Shown here one piece after another: positions 24,101-33,538 of a DNA stretch of 64,000 nucleotides (within the stretch, counting starts at the first letter, position 1; each line of letters opens with the position of its first letter). A program made the position numbers and the translations under genes. Below the pieces are notes generated by a model. The model was not told the DNA's origin, did no database searches, and saw only the letters and a program-made list of their open reading frames with translations. The stretch lies in contig DF237329.1 of assembly GCA_000708835.1 (NCBI GenBank), positions 1-64,000 on the forward strand, given 5' to 3'. The DNA is from Klebsormidium nitens. Taxonomy: Eukaryota > Streptophyta > Klebsormidiophyceae > Klebsormidiales > Klebsormidiaceae.

Positions 24101-27100
24101 AATTGATCTTAAAGACCGTTTCTTCCGCAGGTGGCTGTTACGTCGAAGGCGTCCGTCTCCTCAACGCGTTCCGCTGGCGCCAGTCCGTCGGTCGGTGGGA
24201 GAACCGCCCCGGTCACCTTAACGACGTCTGGGGTTACTGGTCCGACGACGGTTTGGGTCTCTTCGAATACTTGCAACTCGCGGAGGATATCGACGCTGCG
24301 CCAGTGTGGGTGTTCAACAACGGCCTGAGCCACACCTCGGAGCTTGACACCAAGACGATCGGGCCGTTCATCAAGGTGAGGGCGGAAGAAACGTGGTGTC
24401 AAAGCAGCGAGGCGTACGGCTCTTAGGAGCTCGTTTTGGGGGGGTTTTAGACCTCTTGCGTTTGCCACAGGAGACGCATGTTTCTACAGCTCGTATTAGT
24501 TGGACCGCACCCTTGCAAAAAGTGACTCTTTGCTCTCCAGGTTCTCCAAGCTTTACACGACTTTTAGAGATGATCAGAAACGCGTTTCGAAGATGAACCG
24601 AACCCAGTTCTGACCGTTTCAACATGCACTTTGTCAGCTGCCAGTCAGGCCGCGGTATGCGATCGCCACAACAAAAGAAGGTTGAGCTCAGCACCTGGGG
24701 GCCCAAAATAAACGTGGATTTCCAGATCCTAAACTTCTTTGCGGTCGCGTTTCTGCAGGACGTTTTGGACGGCATCGAGTTTGCGCGCGGCCCGGCCGAC
24801 AGCGAGTGGGGCTCGCTGCGCGCGGAGATGGGCCACCCGGAGCCTTTCGATCTGGAGTACATGGCCATTGGGAACGAGGACTGCGGGAAGCGCCACTACG
24901 AAGGTGGGTTTCCTTCTAGATTATCAAGATTTGTTGGTTTCGCGTTTGTGGTGAGTGTAATTTCCAGAATGACTGCTCAGTATGACGCAAGTGGTGAGCG
25001 AATGTAGAGGACATGCGATCAAAACTTACAATGGTCAACCTTGGAAAGACGAGCACTCATCAATGGCTTTTTGGGTCTCCGCTTCCCCTCTGAGAGACAA
25101 GACTCGAAGCTTCATTGAACTGTCTGTAGAAAGCAGAGTGATGCGATTTAAGATTTAAAAGCTTCGACCAGGCACTCAAGAGATTGGTTTCTCGTGGTCA
25201 AGGCTGACACGTTTAGCTTTTTGCCGCGCAGGCAACTACCTGCGGTTCTACCAGGCAATCAAGGCGCGCTACCCGTTCATGAAGCTCATCTCCAATTGCG
25301 ACGCAACTAACATGCCGCTCGTCAACCCCGCCGACCTTTTTGATTACCACGTAAGCCTTTTCCTAGAGCCTGAACATTCCTGTGCGAGACGATTGGCTTC
25401 AGACTCGCTTTCCTTGGGGTGTTGAAAGTTTCAGAGTCCAAAAACAGCTTCAGTACAGCTCAAACTACCTTCCCGGACATGATTATTTTCACAGATCTGC
25501 ACGGCCCTCACTCGCTCTCTGAGCGTTTGGATTTGCCAGAAGGAATCGGAGGCAAGGCTAACAAGGACAGGCAAATTGGCCACGAGTCAACAATTCCCTT
25601 TTTGAGAACACCGACTTCAGGCTATGTATGCCACGCATGCAACCGCATTGGTGGTGCGCTGTGTTCGGAGAAGCGTTCGATCGGCTCCCCTTTAATCTCA
25701 AAACCCTTATTGAGTACTCAGACCCGTGACGACGAATTTTCGTTTGACCCTCATCAAGTTACTGCGCGCTGTGGCATAACGTGGGTTTCCTTCGTGTTTT
25801 CCTCTTTGCAGATTTACACCTCCGCCGCCGCTCTCTTCGCACTGTCCAACAAGTTCGACGGGTATGACCGGAGCGGGCCTAAGGTATGTAGCAAGCCTCC
25901 TCCCTCATTCCGCAAACTCCTTCAGTCAATTTCCTGGTCATTTCACCCGTCTCTAGTTTTGTAGTTGCCGGAACTAAATGCTCGTGAGCTTGCACCCGGT
26001 GTTTAGCCGCAGCCCTTTGAAGCTCCCGATGCATCTTTCCAGATTCTTCGTCCTAGAAACGGCTGGGTTGCTTAAATTCGTGACAACAAACTGCTTCTCT
26101 CAAGCAATCAGCCAACCGATGTCGAACGGTTCGTAGCGGCCATGAGAGGTTTTGGACATTGTTCGTCAGTCGTCTCGGGTGCTTTCAAAGATTCCATGGA
26201 AGAAGCGTTTCTTTGCCGCGACCTGAAAGCGTTGCTTTGCCTCCTGAAGTTTGGCATAACGGATGCTATGGGAGGCCCTGTTGGATCAGACTGCAGAGCT
26301 CTTTTCTGTGTTTACCGTGATTTCGGCCAAAAATAAATAATATATCTGCCCTGCAAGAGGCGTTGATTGGTCGATAACGGTACTTTTTAGCAGGTAGTTC
26401 TTATCCTGCCAAAGTTTCAAACGTGTCATAATTGATTCTTTGGCGTCGAAGGTAACAAATTGAAATACCAGTACGGTATATCCTGCAGGTATTCGCCAGC
26501 GAATACGCTGTGGTAGGCCAGGACGCCGGCACTGGGAGCCTGCTTGCTGCGGTTTCCGAGGCGGGCTTCATGGTTGGACTCGAGAGGAACAGGTAACCCC
26601 GCACCTAACTCCTTTTCACAGACAGGTAACCCACTTCTAACTGCTTTTCGGAGACAGTACTCCACACTAAAGTAACTTCACCCTAGGCGTCGAGTTCATG
26701 GCTGGGCTCGAGAGGAACAGGTAACCCCGCACCTAACCACTTTTCTGGAGACAGGTAACCTACACCACGTGCTTTCCGTAAATAGGTAACCCAATACCTG
26801 AATGCTTTCCACAAACAGGAAACCCACACCTAAGTAACTCTCGAAAACGGATTGCCCTAGGCGTCGGGCTCTCATGGTGGGGCTCGAGAGGAATAGGTAA
26901 CCCATCACCTAACCAGAGTTCCTGGTAATAGCTAACCCGCATACCCTTCTGAAAGAGGTCATTCTAGGCCTCCGGTTTACGGTCGGGCTTGAAAGGAACA
27001 GGTGTTCCCTCTAATCCTTACCACTATTGAAGACTCTTGGTAAAAAGTAGTGGCTATCAGTTCCAGAAGCTCGTCCAGCGCCTGCGTTCCAAAGCAGGCT

Positions 27101-29051
27101 TGGCTCTGAAAGTGCTCGGAAGAAGTATCCAAGCTTTTTGATGTGACCTGAAGATGCTCTCTCTGTGACACGATCAAGCAGATTGGCTCTTTTTACGGTT
27201 ATCATGGCAGTCGTCCCCTCTAGTATCGTCATCAAGATGGCGAGCTAAACTTCCCTGTCGGTGACCATTTTAGGATCTGTGGTGTCCGTAGGAAACATTC
27301 TCCTCCTGAATCCAATTCTTCGGAGAAGATCGTCGGTTGCTGACGTCAGCTGCCCCTTGCAGTGACGTCATCGAGATGGCGAGCTACGCGCCGCTGTTCG
27401 TGAACACGCACGACCGGACGTGGAACCCCGACGCGATTGTGTTCAACTCGTGGCAGAGCTACGGGACGCCCAGCTACTGGGTGCAGGTGGGTCAGACAAA
27501 CCTCGTTTTATTTTTTCTACAAGTCGTAAGCAAGATTTAGACTAGCTCAGTGGAGATCAACATCTATGGAATGATCAGAACAGTTCTCGTGTTTGCGGCA
27601 GAGCTACGGACGCCCGGGTATTGGGTGCAGGTGGCTCAGCGTAACCCGATTTGAAGAACTTTTGAGAACTTGGACGAGCAAATGGGGTCACCAGCTAGTC
27701 CACGTTGTTATGTCAACCAAGACCGGGTTCAAGCTGGGGCACAAGTATGGGAGCTCAGGTATTGGATTGCAGGCGGGTCAGCTTAACCCAATCCGTTGAG
27801 CAGTCGAATCACCACAGGTCCACCGGATCGTCTGCACGTATAGGGTTCACCTTACCTTCGGTAAACAGGGTTTCAATAGCAACGTCGAGGCGATTTTGTA
27901 TCTATACGGAGCCAAGGTTACGCGTAATGGAACAAAGGTACATGGACGAAAGCGGACGAAACCCCCTTTTTCCCGCCTTGAACAATGCCGCTGATAAGAT
28001 TTTGAGGCAGCGGCAGCAGCCTGCTGTTGTTCTCCGAACGGGCATCAGAAGTGAACAGGAGAACTGAACAATCGCCAGAAGACCAGAAGGCGGCACACCG
28101 TATCGAACGCACGGAAGCAAGGCAGAAGTCTCATGTATCGAAACGATTTCCCTTCTGTCGCAGACGATGTTCAACAGCAGCGGCGGCAGCCTGCTCATCC
28201 CCGCGCTGGTGCAAGGCGTCCAGGGCGCGACTGCAAACACTCTGGTTGCGTCAGCAACCAAGCGGGTTGACGTCAACCAGGAGCGGTACATCGTGAAGGC
28301 CGTCAACTTCGGCGGTCCGATGAACGTCCAGATTCAGCTGAGCGGACTGTCCGAAGACGCGCTCGGTCCGGAGGTGACCGTTACCACGCTGACAGGTGGC
28401 AGCATCTGGGACGAAAACTCGTTTAGCGAGCCGGAGAAGGTGGGTCGGTGCGATGTAGAAAATTAAGGGTTGAAGTTTTGGTTTTGTCAGGTTACGGAGA
28501 TTGTTTGTCTGCCGTTGGTGACCGAGCTTGGTTCAATTCTGGTTGCTTGAGTCGGTGTGCATGCGTTCTTACACTTCAATGTGAAGCACGTCTGGCTAGA
28601 CCTGGGTCAGATCGGCTGATGAGAAAGTTGCGATTCAAGGGGTTTGCGACAGTTTGGAGACAAGCTTGTGTTAGAATGCAACGCCTGCGTCAGGCAAGCG
28701 GTGATTCTGTCCTCGACAGGTCGAGAAGCCTCCTTGTTCAACGCAGTTCCAACATTAACTCCTTGTTTCTAGCATTTTAGCCACCTGATACCTAGTGCCA
28801 AAAGCAACGCTATGTGCCTTCTTCCTGGGTAACTTCTGAATGCGGCTCCTCTCTCTCGGTCCCTTCAGGTGGTGCCTGTGAAGAGCCGAGTGCCTCTGGC
28901 CGGCAACGACCTCCTCGTATGGCTTCCCCCAATGTCTGTGAACCTTTTCGAGTTCCCATTGGCGGTTGCAGAGGCGCGAACAGAAGTCCACGTGGAGGTT
29001 CAGACGGAAGAACACGTGGAGGCTAGCTTCGAGAAGATTGCTGTCGTTTGA
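18150..29051 (+). CDS. Alpha-L-arabinofuranosidase, glycoside hydrolase family 51
   Basis: Fourteen exons: 18150-18380, 20194-20248, 20952-21160, 21935-22056, 22570-22723, 23180-23249, 24131-24375, 24759-24903, 25232-25350, 25812-25883, 26489-26592, 27363-27486, 28164-28439, 28869-29051; 702 aa. The protein has a signal peptide, so it acts outside the cell, releasing terminal arabinofuranose from wall arabinan, arabinoxylan or arabinogalactan. The family hallmarks are present in order: TLFGVFFEEINHAGVGGLDPELVSNRGFE split over three exons, GFIRFPGGCYVEG, the acid/base Glu402 in AIGNEDC, and the nucleophile Glu479 in VFASEYAV. Residues about 115-270 match the carbohydrate-binding-like insert of plant ASD-type enzymes, and the C-terminus is the usual beta-rich domain. 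The exon ending at 22723 uses a GC donor (AAG|GCAAGT). Introns next to exons 3, 7, 11 and 12 contain tandem decayed copies of those exon edges. Confidence 0.93.
20411..20895 (+). repeat. Decayed copies of arabinofuranosidase exon 3 acceptor edge
   Basis: The start of exon 3 (CACAG|GTTTCGAGGCCGG) is preceded by two clear copies with edges at 20700 and 20819, and a weaker piece at about 20411-20455. Spacing to the real edge at 20952 is 119 and 133 bp. Both clear copies keep CACAG|GTTTCGGGGCC and also share a downstream tract, ATCGCGGGTGGCTGCC, that the real exon lacks. They offer alternative AG acceptors. Confidence 0.8.
21390..21435 (+). repeat. Copy of arabinofuranosidase exon 3 donor edge
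   Basis: The end of exon 3 and its donor (GGGGGATG|GTTAGT, edge 21160) recurs as GGGGGCATG|GTTAGC with its edge at 21425, about 265 bp downstream in the intron. A weaker intermediate match may exist near 21270-21295. Confidence 0.55.
23360..24130 (+). repeat. Four tandem copies of the exon 7 acceptor edge in the intron
   Basis: Exon 7 starts at 24131 with the coding for GGCYVEGVRLLNAFRWRQSV. Near-copies with their own TGCAG acceptors have edges at 23553, 23737 and 23942, and a more damaged one lies around 23364-23410. Spacing is 184, 205 and 189 bp. Each copy runs about 60 bp or more into exon-like sequence, then into diverged sequence. The third copy holds a stop (TAG in place of TAC) and an internal 20-bp direct repeat, AGTTTGTCGACGCTCT. 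Only the last acceptor leads to the full conserved GH51 exon. Confidence 0.9.
26586..27006 (+). repeat. Array of donor-like repeats after arabinofuranosidase exon 11
   Basis: The exon 11 end, CTCGAGAGGAACAG|GTAACC (edge 26592), recurs with edges at 26720, 26896 and 27001. Between them are shorter degenerate units of about 35-50 bp carrying (A/T)AGGTAACC followed by CACCTAA-like sequence; I count roughly nine units. The first part of this intron is therefore a chain of 5' splice-site-like motifs. The real donor is fixed by frame with the next exon, where AG joins T to make Ser. Confidence 0.85.
27590..27800 (+). repeat. Two copies of arabinofuranosidase exon 12 donor edge
   Basis: The end of exon 12 (TACTGGGTGCAG|GTGGGT, edge 27486) is followed by a copy with edge 27630 (TATTGGGTGCAG|GTGGCT) and a weaker one with edge 27772. 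Spacing is 144 and 142 bp, a regular tandem period. The second copy has lost the GT (GCGGGT). Confidence 0.8.
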
Positions 29052-30412
29052 GTGTATTTTAGTACGACGAGGTTTGGAGACCTGTACCGTAGTCTTGGTG
29101 TATGATAGGGGCGATTGGTTGGTAAAGGCTTGTGCGCGATTGACCGTGAGGTTGTACCCAAGTTCCGAGGGGCTATGTTTGCACCAGGTAACGAGGATTT
29201 CGCAAGTAAGCGGGGCAAGACAGGGCTTCAAAGAAGGAAGGGTAATTGACTTGTGATACATTGCGTTAGGGACGATGACTTTGGCTCGTGCTGCGTTCCC
29301 GTCGTATCATAGCCTTGTCGAGGGGATACAAGGGTTCTGCTTCGTAAGACAGATTAGCTTTAGAGCTTTCTCAAGAGCTTACGCTGTAGAAACGCTGACC
29401 CTGGGCGGCGCAACAAGAGGTACAATTGACCGTCACAGCGCGGCCGCGCCCTAAGCTTGGACATCTAACACACTTTTCGACAATCATTGAACGTATCATT
29501 AAACATATATGAAGTCCAAATCTTCCTTGCCACTTCACCAACAGTCGATCTCGCTTTCGAATTTAGATCCAGAGACGATCCGTTTCGCCTACCCCCGCGC
29601 CCGTCGAGAGCTCTGAGTGAGCTTTGATTGTATACTGGTTGCGATACTCATCGTCCGGCCTCCCTAACGTTGTATAGTCCGGTCCTTGACATGGACTCAC
29701 GCACTTTGCACTCTCGATCCTGATTTCAAGCTAGCCGTCTCGGGAACAAGGGGCACGCAAGCCTGCTCATGCACTAGGGTCAACATATCACGGCGGAGTC
29801 GATCGACGGTGTGCGTATTTCCTAGTATAGCTTGCATTTGTGCATCATGGCAGCATATTGAGTCATTGATATCGGAAGCTATACGCGGTTAATCTAGACA
29901 GATTTACTATAGTAGAGACATTCTTCAAGTTGCGAATGATCCCAGCCTGGCAGGTCGCCATAAAGGTATGCGGCGTATGGAGAGCAAGATGGAAACGGCG
30001 GCACGCACCTCCTACTAGGAGGCGCGTGCCGCTAGCTAGGCTACGGGCATCGTGTGCACGGGCCGGCGTGGCACCGATTGGTGGAGCTGAACTCTTGACG
30101 GACGATTTCTTTAATTTATGCGTGCTTTATTCTAGCGAAGCAGCTAGTATAGATAAACCAAGATGAGGGGTTCTTGTCTTCAGTGAAGCTAGTGTCATCT
30201 CAAGGAATCTGTGTTAAGAATCTGTGCTCGTAGGGCATGCATAGCTCAACGAACTGCTGACGATGTGGTTGAGGTCTCCTTCTGTGGTTATCTTCCACGC
30301 TCATGCACCAACCTCGAAGGGCGACCTGAGATGAGAGATACTTTCATGAGACCAAATAAGGTTGCTCGAGCATTATCAATGAGAGTCGACTGACTTCTCT
30401 GGTTTGTTCGAA
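29052..30412. other. Convergent intergenic region with a strong hairpin
   Basis: No gene is visible between the arabinofuranosidase and F-box stops. At 29998-30032 there is a near-perfect inverted repeat with 16-bp arms (CGGCACGC.CCTCCTA) around a single base, one mismatch. Such a hairpin could be a palindrome remnant, or could form in either 3' UTR. The small ORFs in this stretch have no support. Confidence 0.5.
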
Positions 30413-32644
30413 TCAGCTTCCATCAACGACAAGTTTACACCCTGCTGTCTTATTGGATTTGTTTCTTATCGTTTCAGGCAGATCTAGCAAAGCACTGCAA
30501 CCTGTCAGGTCCAACGCTTGGAGCTTAGGCCACTTCTCTGCACATCCGGGCAAGTGATGTAGGTTGTCACAACTTCTCAGAACTATGGTCAAGACCTCGC
30601 TCCAGGAACTAATAGACTCCGGAAGGGTAGTCAGCCTGCGGCACGCCTGATCGTCGACGCCAACTTCAAATGAAAATCCAAAAAAATGGTTCGTCCGAGG
30701 AAAGACGCCCGCAGGTATGGCCGCCAACACGCAAGGCCCCAAAGCTACGAGCTTTACGCTGGTCCAGTTCCCTACACTGTCAGGAAGCCTTTCCAACTTA
30801 GAACACAGCAACTGAACATACTCTAGTTGCTCCCAGGCACCAACCGTATCTGGCAGCGCTACCAACTCTGGCCCATGCACGACGAGAGATCTCAGATCCT
30901 TCCAAGATGCAACTGCTACTTCTGGAAGCCTCTGCGCCAGCAGATGCCTGACATGAAAGCGGGTCAGCTTCGACCAGTTCCGTGCACTTTCTGGCACCTC
31001 CGCTACCCACTCAAACTCCACGTCCTCTAGGTTCTGCCAAGCTCCCACCGCCAACGGCAGATCTATCCGTACAGGGTCGCGCGTCCTAGGAGTCAATTGG
31101 AAGCTACGGAGCTGCTTCCACTCACACACCTCTCGAGGAAGCGTCACTAAGCGCTCGCAGGATCTGATATGGAGGGTCTGCAATTGCTTCCACCCTCTCA
31201 CTCCGGAAGGCAGGGCGCACAACTTGCTGCAGTAAGAGATGGTCATCTCCTGAACCAAACCCCATTGGTCAACGCACTCTGGAAGGAACTCAATCTCGAC
31301 GGCACGGAGAGTGATGTTCAGAAGCGCGCCCCAGAAATGTCCCTTCACGGTCTTTGGGAGTAAGCTTTTCAAAGTTGAGCTCACAAAGTCCATGGTTTTC
31401 TCGGGTGCTTCTTTAATCGAGAGTAGGCTCTTGAACCCCCGATATGTGTCCAATAAAACATCCTCAAGGGCGTCCCAACGGCGCCCCCCCTTCGGCAAAC
31501 GCTCAAGCTTATCGCAAAAGCTTATAGACATTTTTCTCAGATTTCTCCAGCCATGCACGTCCTCGGGTAGCGTTTCCAGGGTGCCACATTCTTCCAGCCA
31601 GACTTCCTGCAGTCCTGTCCACCCCTGGACGCCCTCAGAAAGGTCCTGAAAACTAGAGCAGCGCCGTATACTCAATTTGCGAAGCCCCTTCCAGCCCTTT
31701 ACTTCTACAGGGAGGCCGGAGAGCAAAGGGCAAATCTCTAGCTTCAAAGTTTGCAGGCTGCGCCAAGCGCTGACTTGCGAAGGGAGCTTTGTCAGGCTGG
31801 AGCACGAAGACAAATGCAGCTCGCGCAATCGGGACCACGCGTTCACTTCTGGAGGCAGCGACTCAAGCTTACTTGCACCATGCAACCAAAGAACTTCAAG
31901 CTTGTTCCAAGCACTTACGGTAGGAGGGAACTGGTGCAGATTGGCACAAATGTGTCTGGAAAGGTTGGGAGACCCTAAAGCAAGTACCTTCAAGTGTTTC
32001 CAGCTTTCAATCACGCCTGGCAAACTATCTAGGTCAAGATTTTTGATCTGAAGATGCTGCAGGCCGGTCCATTGCTTGCTTGCAAAGTGAAGGTCGTCAC
32101 AGTGCGCGAGAGTCAGATTCTTCAAGCAGGTCCATTTTGCAGTCCCAGCTTCTGACAGTTCTCCAAGAACCAAGTCACCACGTAGAGCAAAGCTCTCCAG
32201 CCACCCCCACTTGAAGATCAGCTTTGGCAATTTTACAACTCTAGGTTTCTGACCAGGAAGATGGTCTTCGTAGTAAAAGCTGATCTCTAGGTGCTTGATC
32301 CGGAGGGAGGTCTTATCTGCAAAGCTCAATATCTTCTCACAGTGTACCTCCACAGCCTGCTTGGAAGTATCATCCAGCACCAGATGGAGGCTGTCTAGGC
32401 AGGGAAAAAGATTGAAGCGCCTTCCCACTTGTTCAAAAGTAGGTTTCTCTCCGAGTTTGGGCCAACAAATGGCAAGGCTTCTGACTCCTTCTCTCCCAAC
32501 CGAACGCCACTGTTTGCACACTCCACTGAAAATCTTCAAGGATGTCGTGGCGTAAGGTCCTTTGTCGAGAAGACTTGCTATTCGAACCAGGAGCTCCCTT
32601 GGCAAGATGTCGTTGATGCAGGGTGCTCCCTCCTGGCAAGCCAT
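30413..32644 (-). CDS. F-box / leucine-rich repeat protein
   Basis: This is a single uninterrupted 743-aa frame from ATG 32644. Residues about 9-60 match an F-box (INDILPRELLVRIASLL, then VCKQWRSVGREG), which would bind SKP1 in an SCF ubiquitin ligase. Roughly 18 leucine-rich repeats of about 24 residues follow, with the pattern LPxxVxxWxxLxxLxLxxCxxLxx. A Trp sits at the same place in almost every repeat, which is unusual for LRRs. The LRR surface should select the substrate; the target is unknown. There are no introns, unlike its neighbours, which may mean origin by retroposition followed by tandem duplication. Its broken paralogue lies directly upstream on the same strand, and the promoters are also similar. 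Confidence 0.88.
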   Translation of the reverse strand: MACQEGAPCINDILPRELLVRIASLLDKGPYATTSLKIFSGVCKQWRSVGREGVRSLAICWPKLGEKPTFEQVGRRFNLFPCLDSLHLVLDDTSKQAVEVHCEKILSFADKTSLRIKHLEISFYYEDHLPGQKPRVVKLPKLIFKWGWLESFALRGDLVLGELSEAGTAKWTCLKNLTLAHCDDLHFASKQWTGLQHLQIKNLDLDSLPGVIESWKHLKVLALGSPNLSRHICANLHQFPPTVSAWNKLEVLWLHGASKLESLPPEVNAWSRLRELHLSSCSSLTKLPSQVSAWRSLQTLKLEICPLLSGLPVEVKGWKGLRKLSIRRCSSFQDLSEGVQGWTGLQEVWLEECGTLETLPEDVHGWRNLRKMSISFCDKLERLPKGGRRWDALEDVLLDTYRGFKSLLSIKEAPEKTMDFVSSTLKSLLPKTVKGHFWGALLNITLRAVEIEFLPECVDQWGLVQEMTISYCSKLCALPSGVRGWKQLQTLHIRSCERLVTLPREVCEWKQLRSFQLTPRTRDPVRIDLPLAVGAWQNLEDVEFEWVAEVPESARNWSKLTRFHVRHLLAQRLPEVAVASWKDLRSLVVHGPELVALPDTVGAWEQLEYVQLLCSKLERLPDSVGNWTSVKLVALGPCVLAAIPAGVFPRTNHFFGFSFEVGVDDQACRRLTTLPESISSWSEVLTIVLRSCDNLHHLPGCAEKWPKLQALDLTGCSALLDLPETIRNKSNKTAGCKLVVDGS

Positions 32645-32764
32645 GTCGAGGCTCCCGGACTGCTCGCCAGAGTCCTTGCAACAGAAACCTCTTACAACAG
32701 GGCTTCAACACCGTACCCCTACCTGCTTCATAAGCACAGTGCGCTTCAAAGCGGAACAACAGCG

Positions 32765-32770
32765 TTTATA
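32765..32770 (-). promoter_or_regulatory. TATA box of the F-box/LRR gene
   Basis: On the minus strand TATAAA lies about 121 nt upstream of the ATG at 32644, a reasonable distance for a short 5' leader. It is called by motif and position only. Confidence 0.45.
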
Positions 32771-33538
32771 AAATGAAAGCTGACTATCGGGAGGAAAGAA
32801 TCGTAAATAGAAGGGAGTGCGAATAAGATAAACTCAGACACTCAAGACTTCAGGCTTCAGAGCTTGTTCAGATTGCGCGTGCGGTCGGGTACGTACGTCG
32901 GCCGCGGCCAACTTATCAGGTTGCGCGCGGCCGCTCGCGCGTCCGCGCCATTAAAACAAGGTTTCAAGGTTTATCGTCCAAAAAAGGCTCGCGGACTTTG
33001 ATAGCCCGCGGCCGGCGGAACGAACGGAACGGGCCCATCGTACGGCAGAACCTTACGCAGCAGCATCAGGGGCGAAAGTAGCTCCGCACGCAAATTCAGA
33101 AGCAAGCCTGCCGCCATCCACGCTTGAGCTATGAAGCTGCAAAGTTGCTTTTAATACTAAAACGCGTGCGAAGCAGCTGCCTGCCATCGTCATGGAGATT
33201 GGAGCATTGCATTATTGAACTTTCAGTGACTCTCCTAGCTTTGTATTGGACGGTCGTACGTATTACTTCTTACATGAACGTTCCGCGTAATCAACTTATG
33301 CATCGATACTCCATGAGACTCTTCGAAGAATTTCGTTCTGATTACAGCCATGAAAGCAAATGCATCGTGCAGACCGGTCTTCATGCCAGGATCAATTAAG
33401 CCATGCCAGTCCTGTATTCAATTCAATGCAATGTACAACTTTTGGAAAGATTCGAATAACGCAAGCTCTCGTGCTACTTCGTCCTAGCTGCTGGTGGCTC
33501 CATCTACATAAGTCGTGAGCTTTACTTCAAAAACTATG
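32771..33538. other. Intergenic region, 5' side of F-box gene 1
   Basis: This stretch holds GC-rich sequence around 32880-33060 (CGCGCGGCCGCTCGCGCG-like) and a tail near 33120-33250 that both have recognisable counterparts upstream of the second F-box gene at about 36090-36410. That marks the promoter as part of the duplicated unit. No coding region is supported. Confidence 0.55.

Noticed and set aside
20405-27800. Regularly spaced repeats considered as a CRISPR array
   Set aside because: Units are diverged exon-edge copies in introns of a eukaryotic gene, with variable spacing and no CRISPR features.
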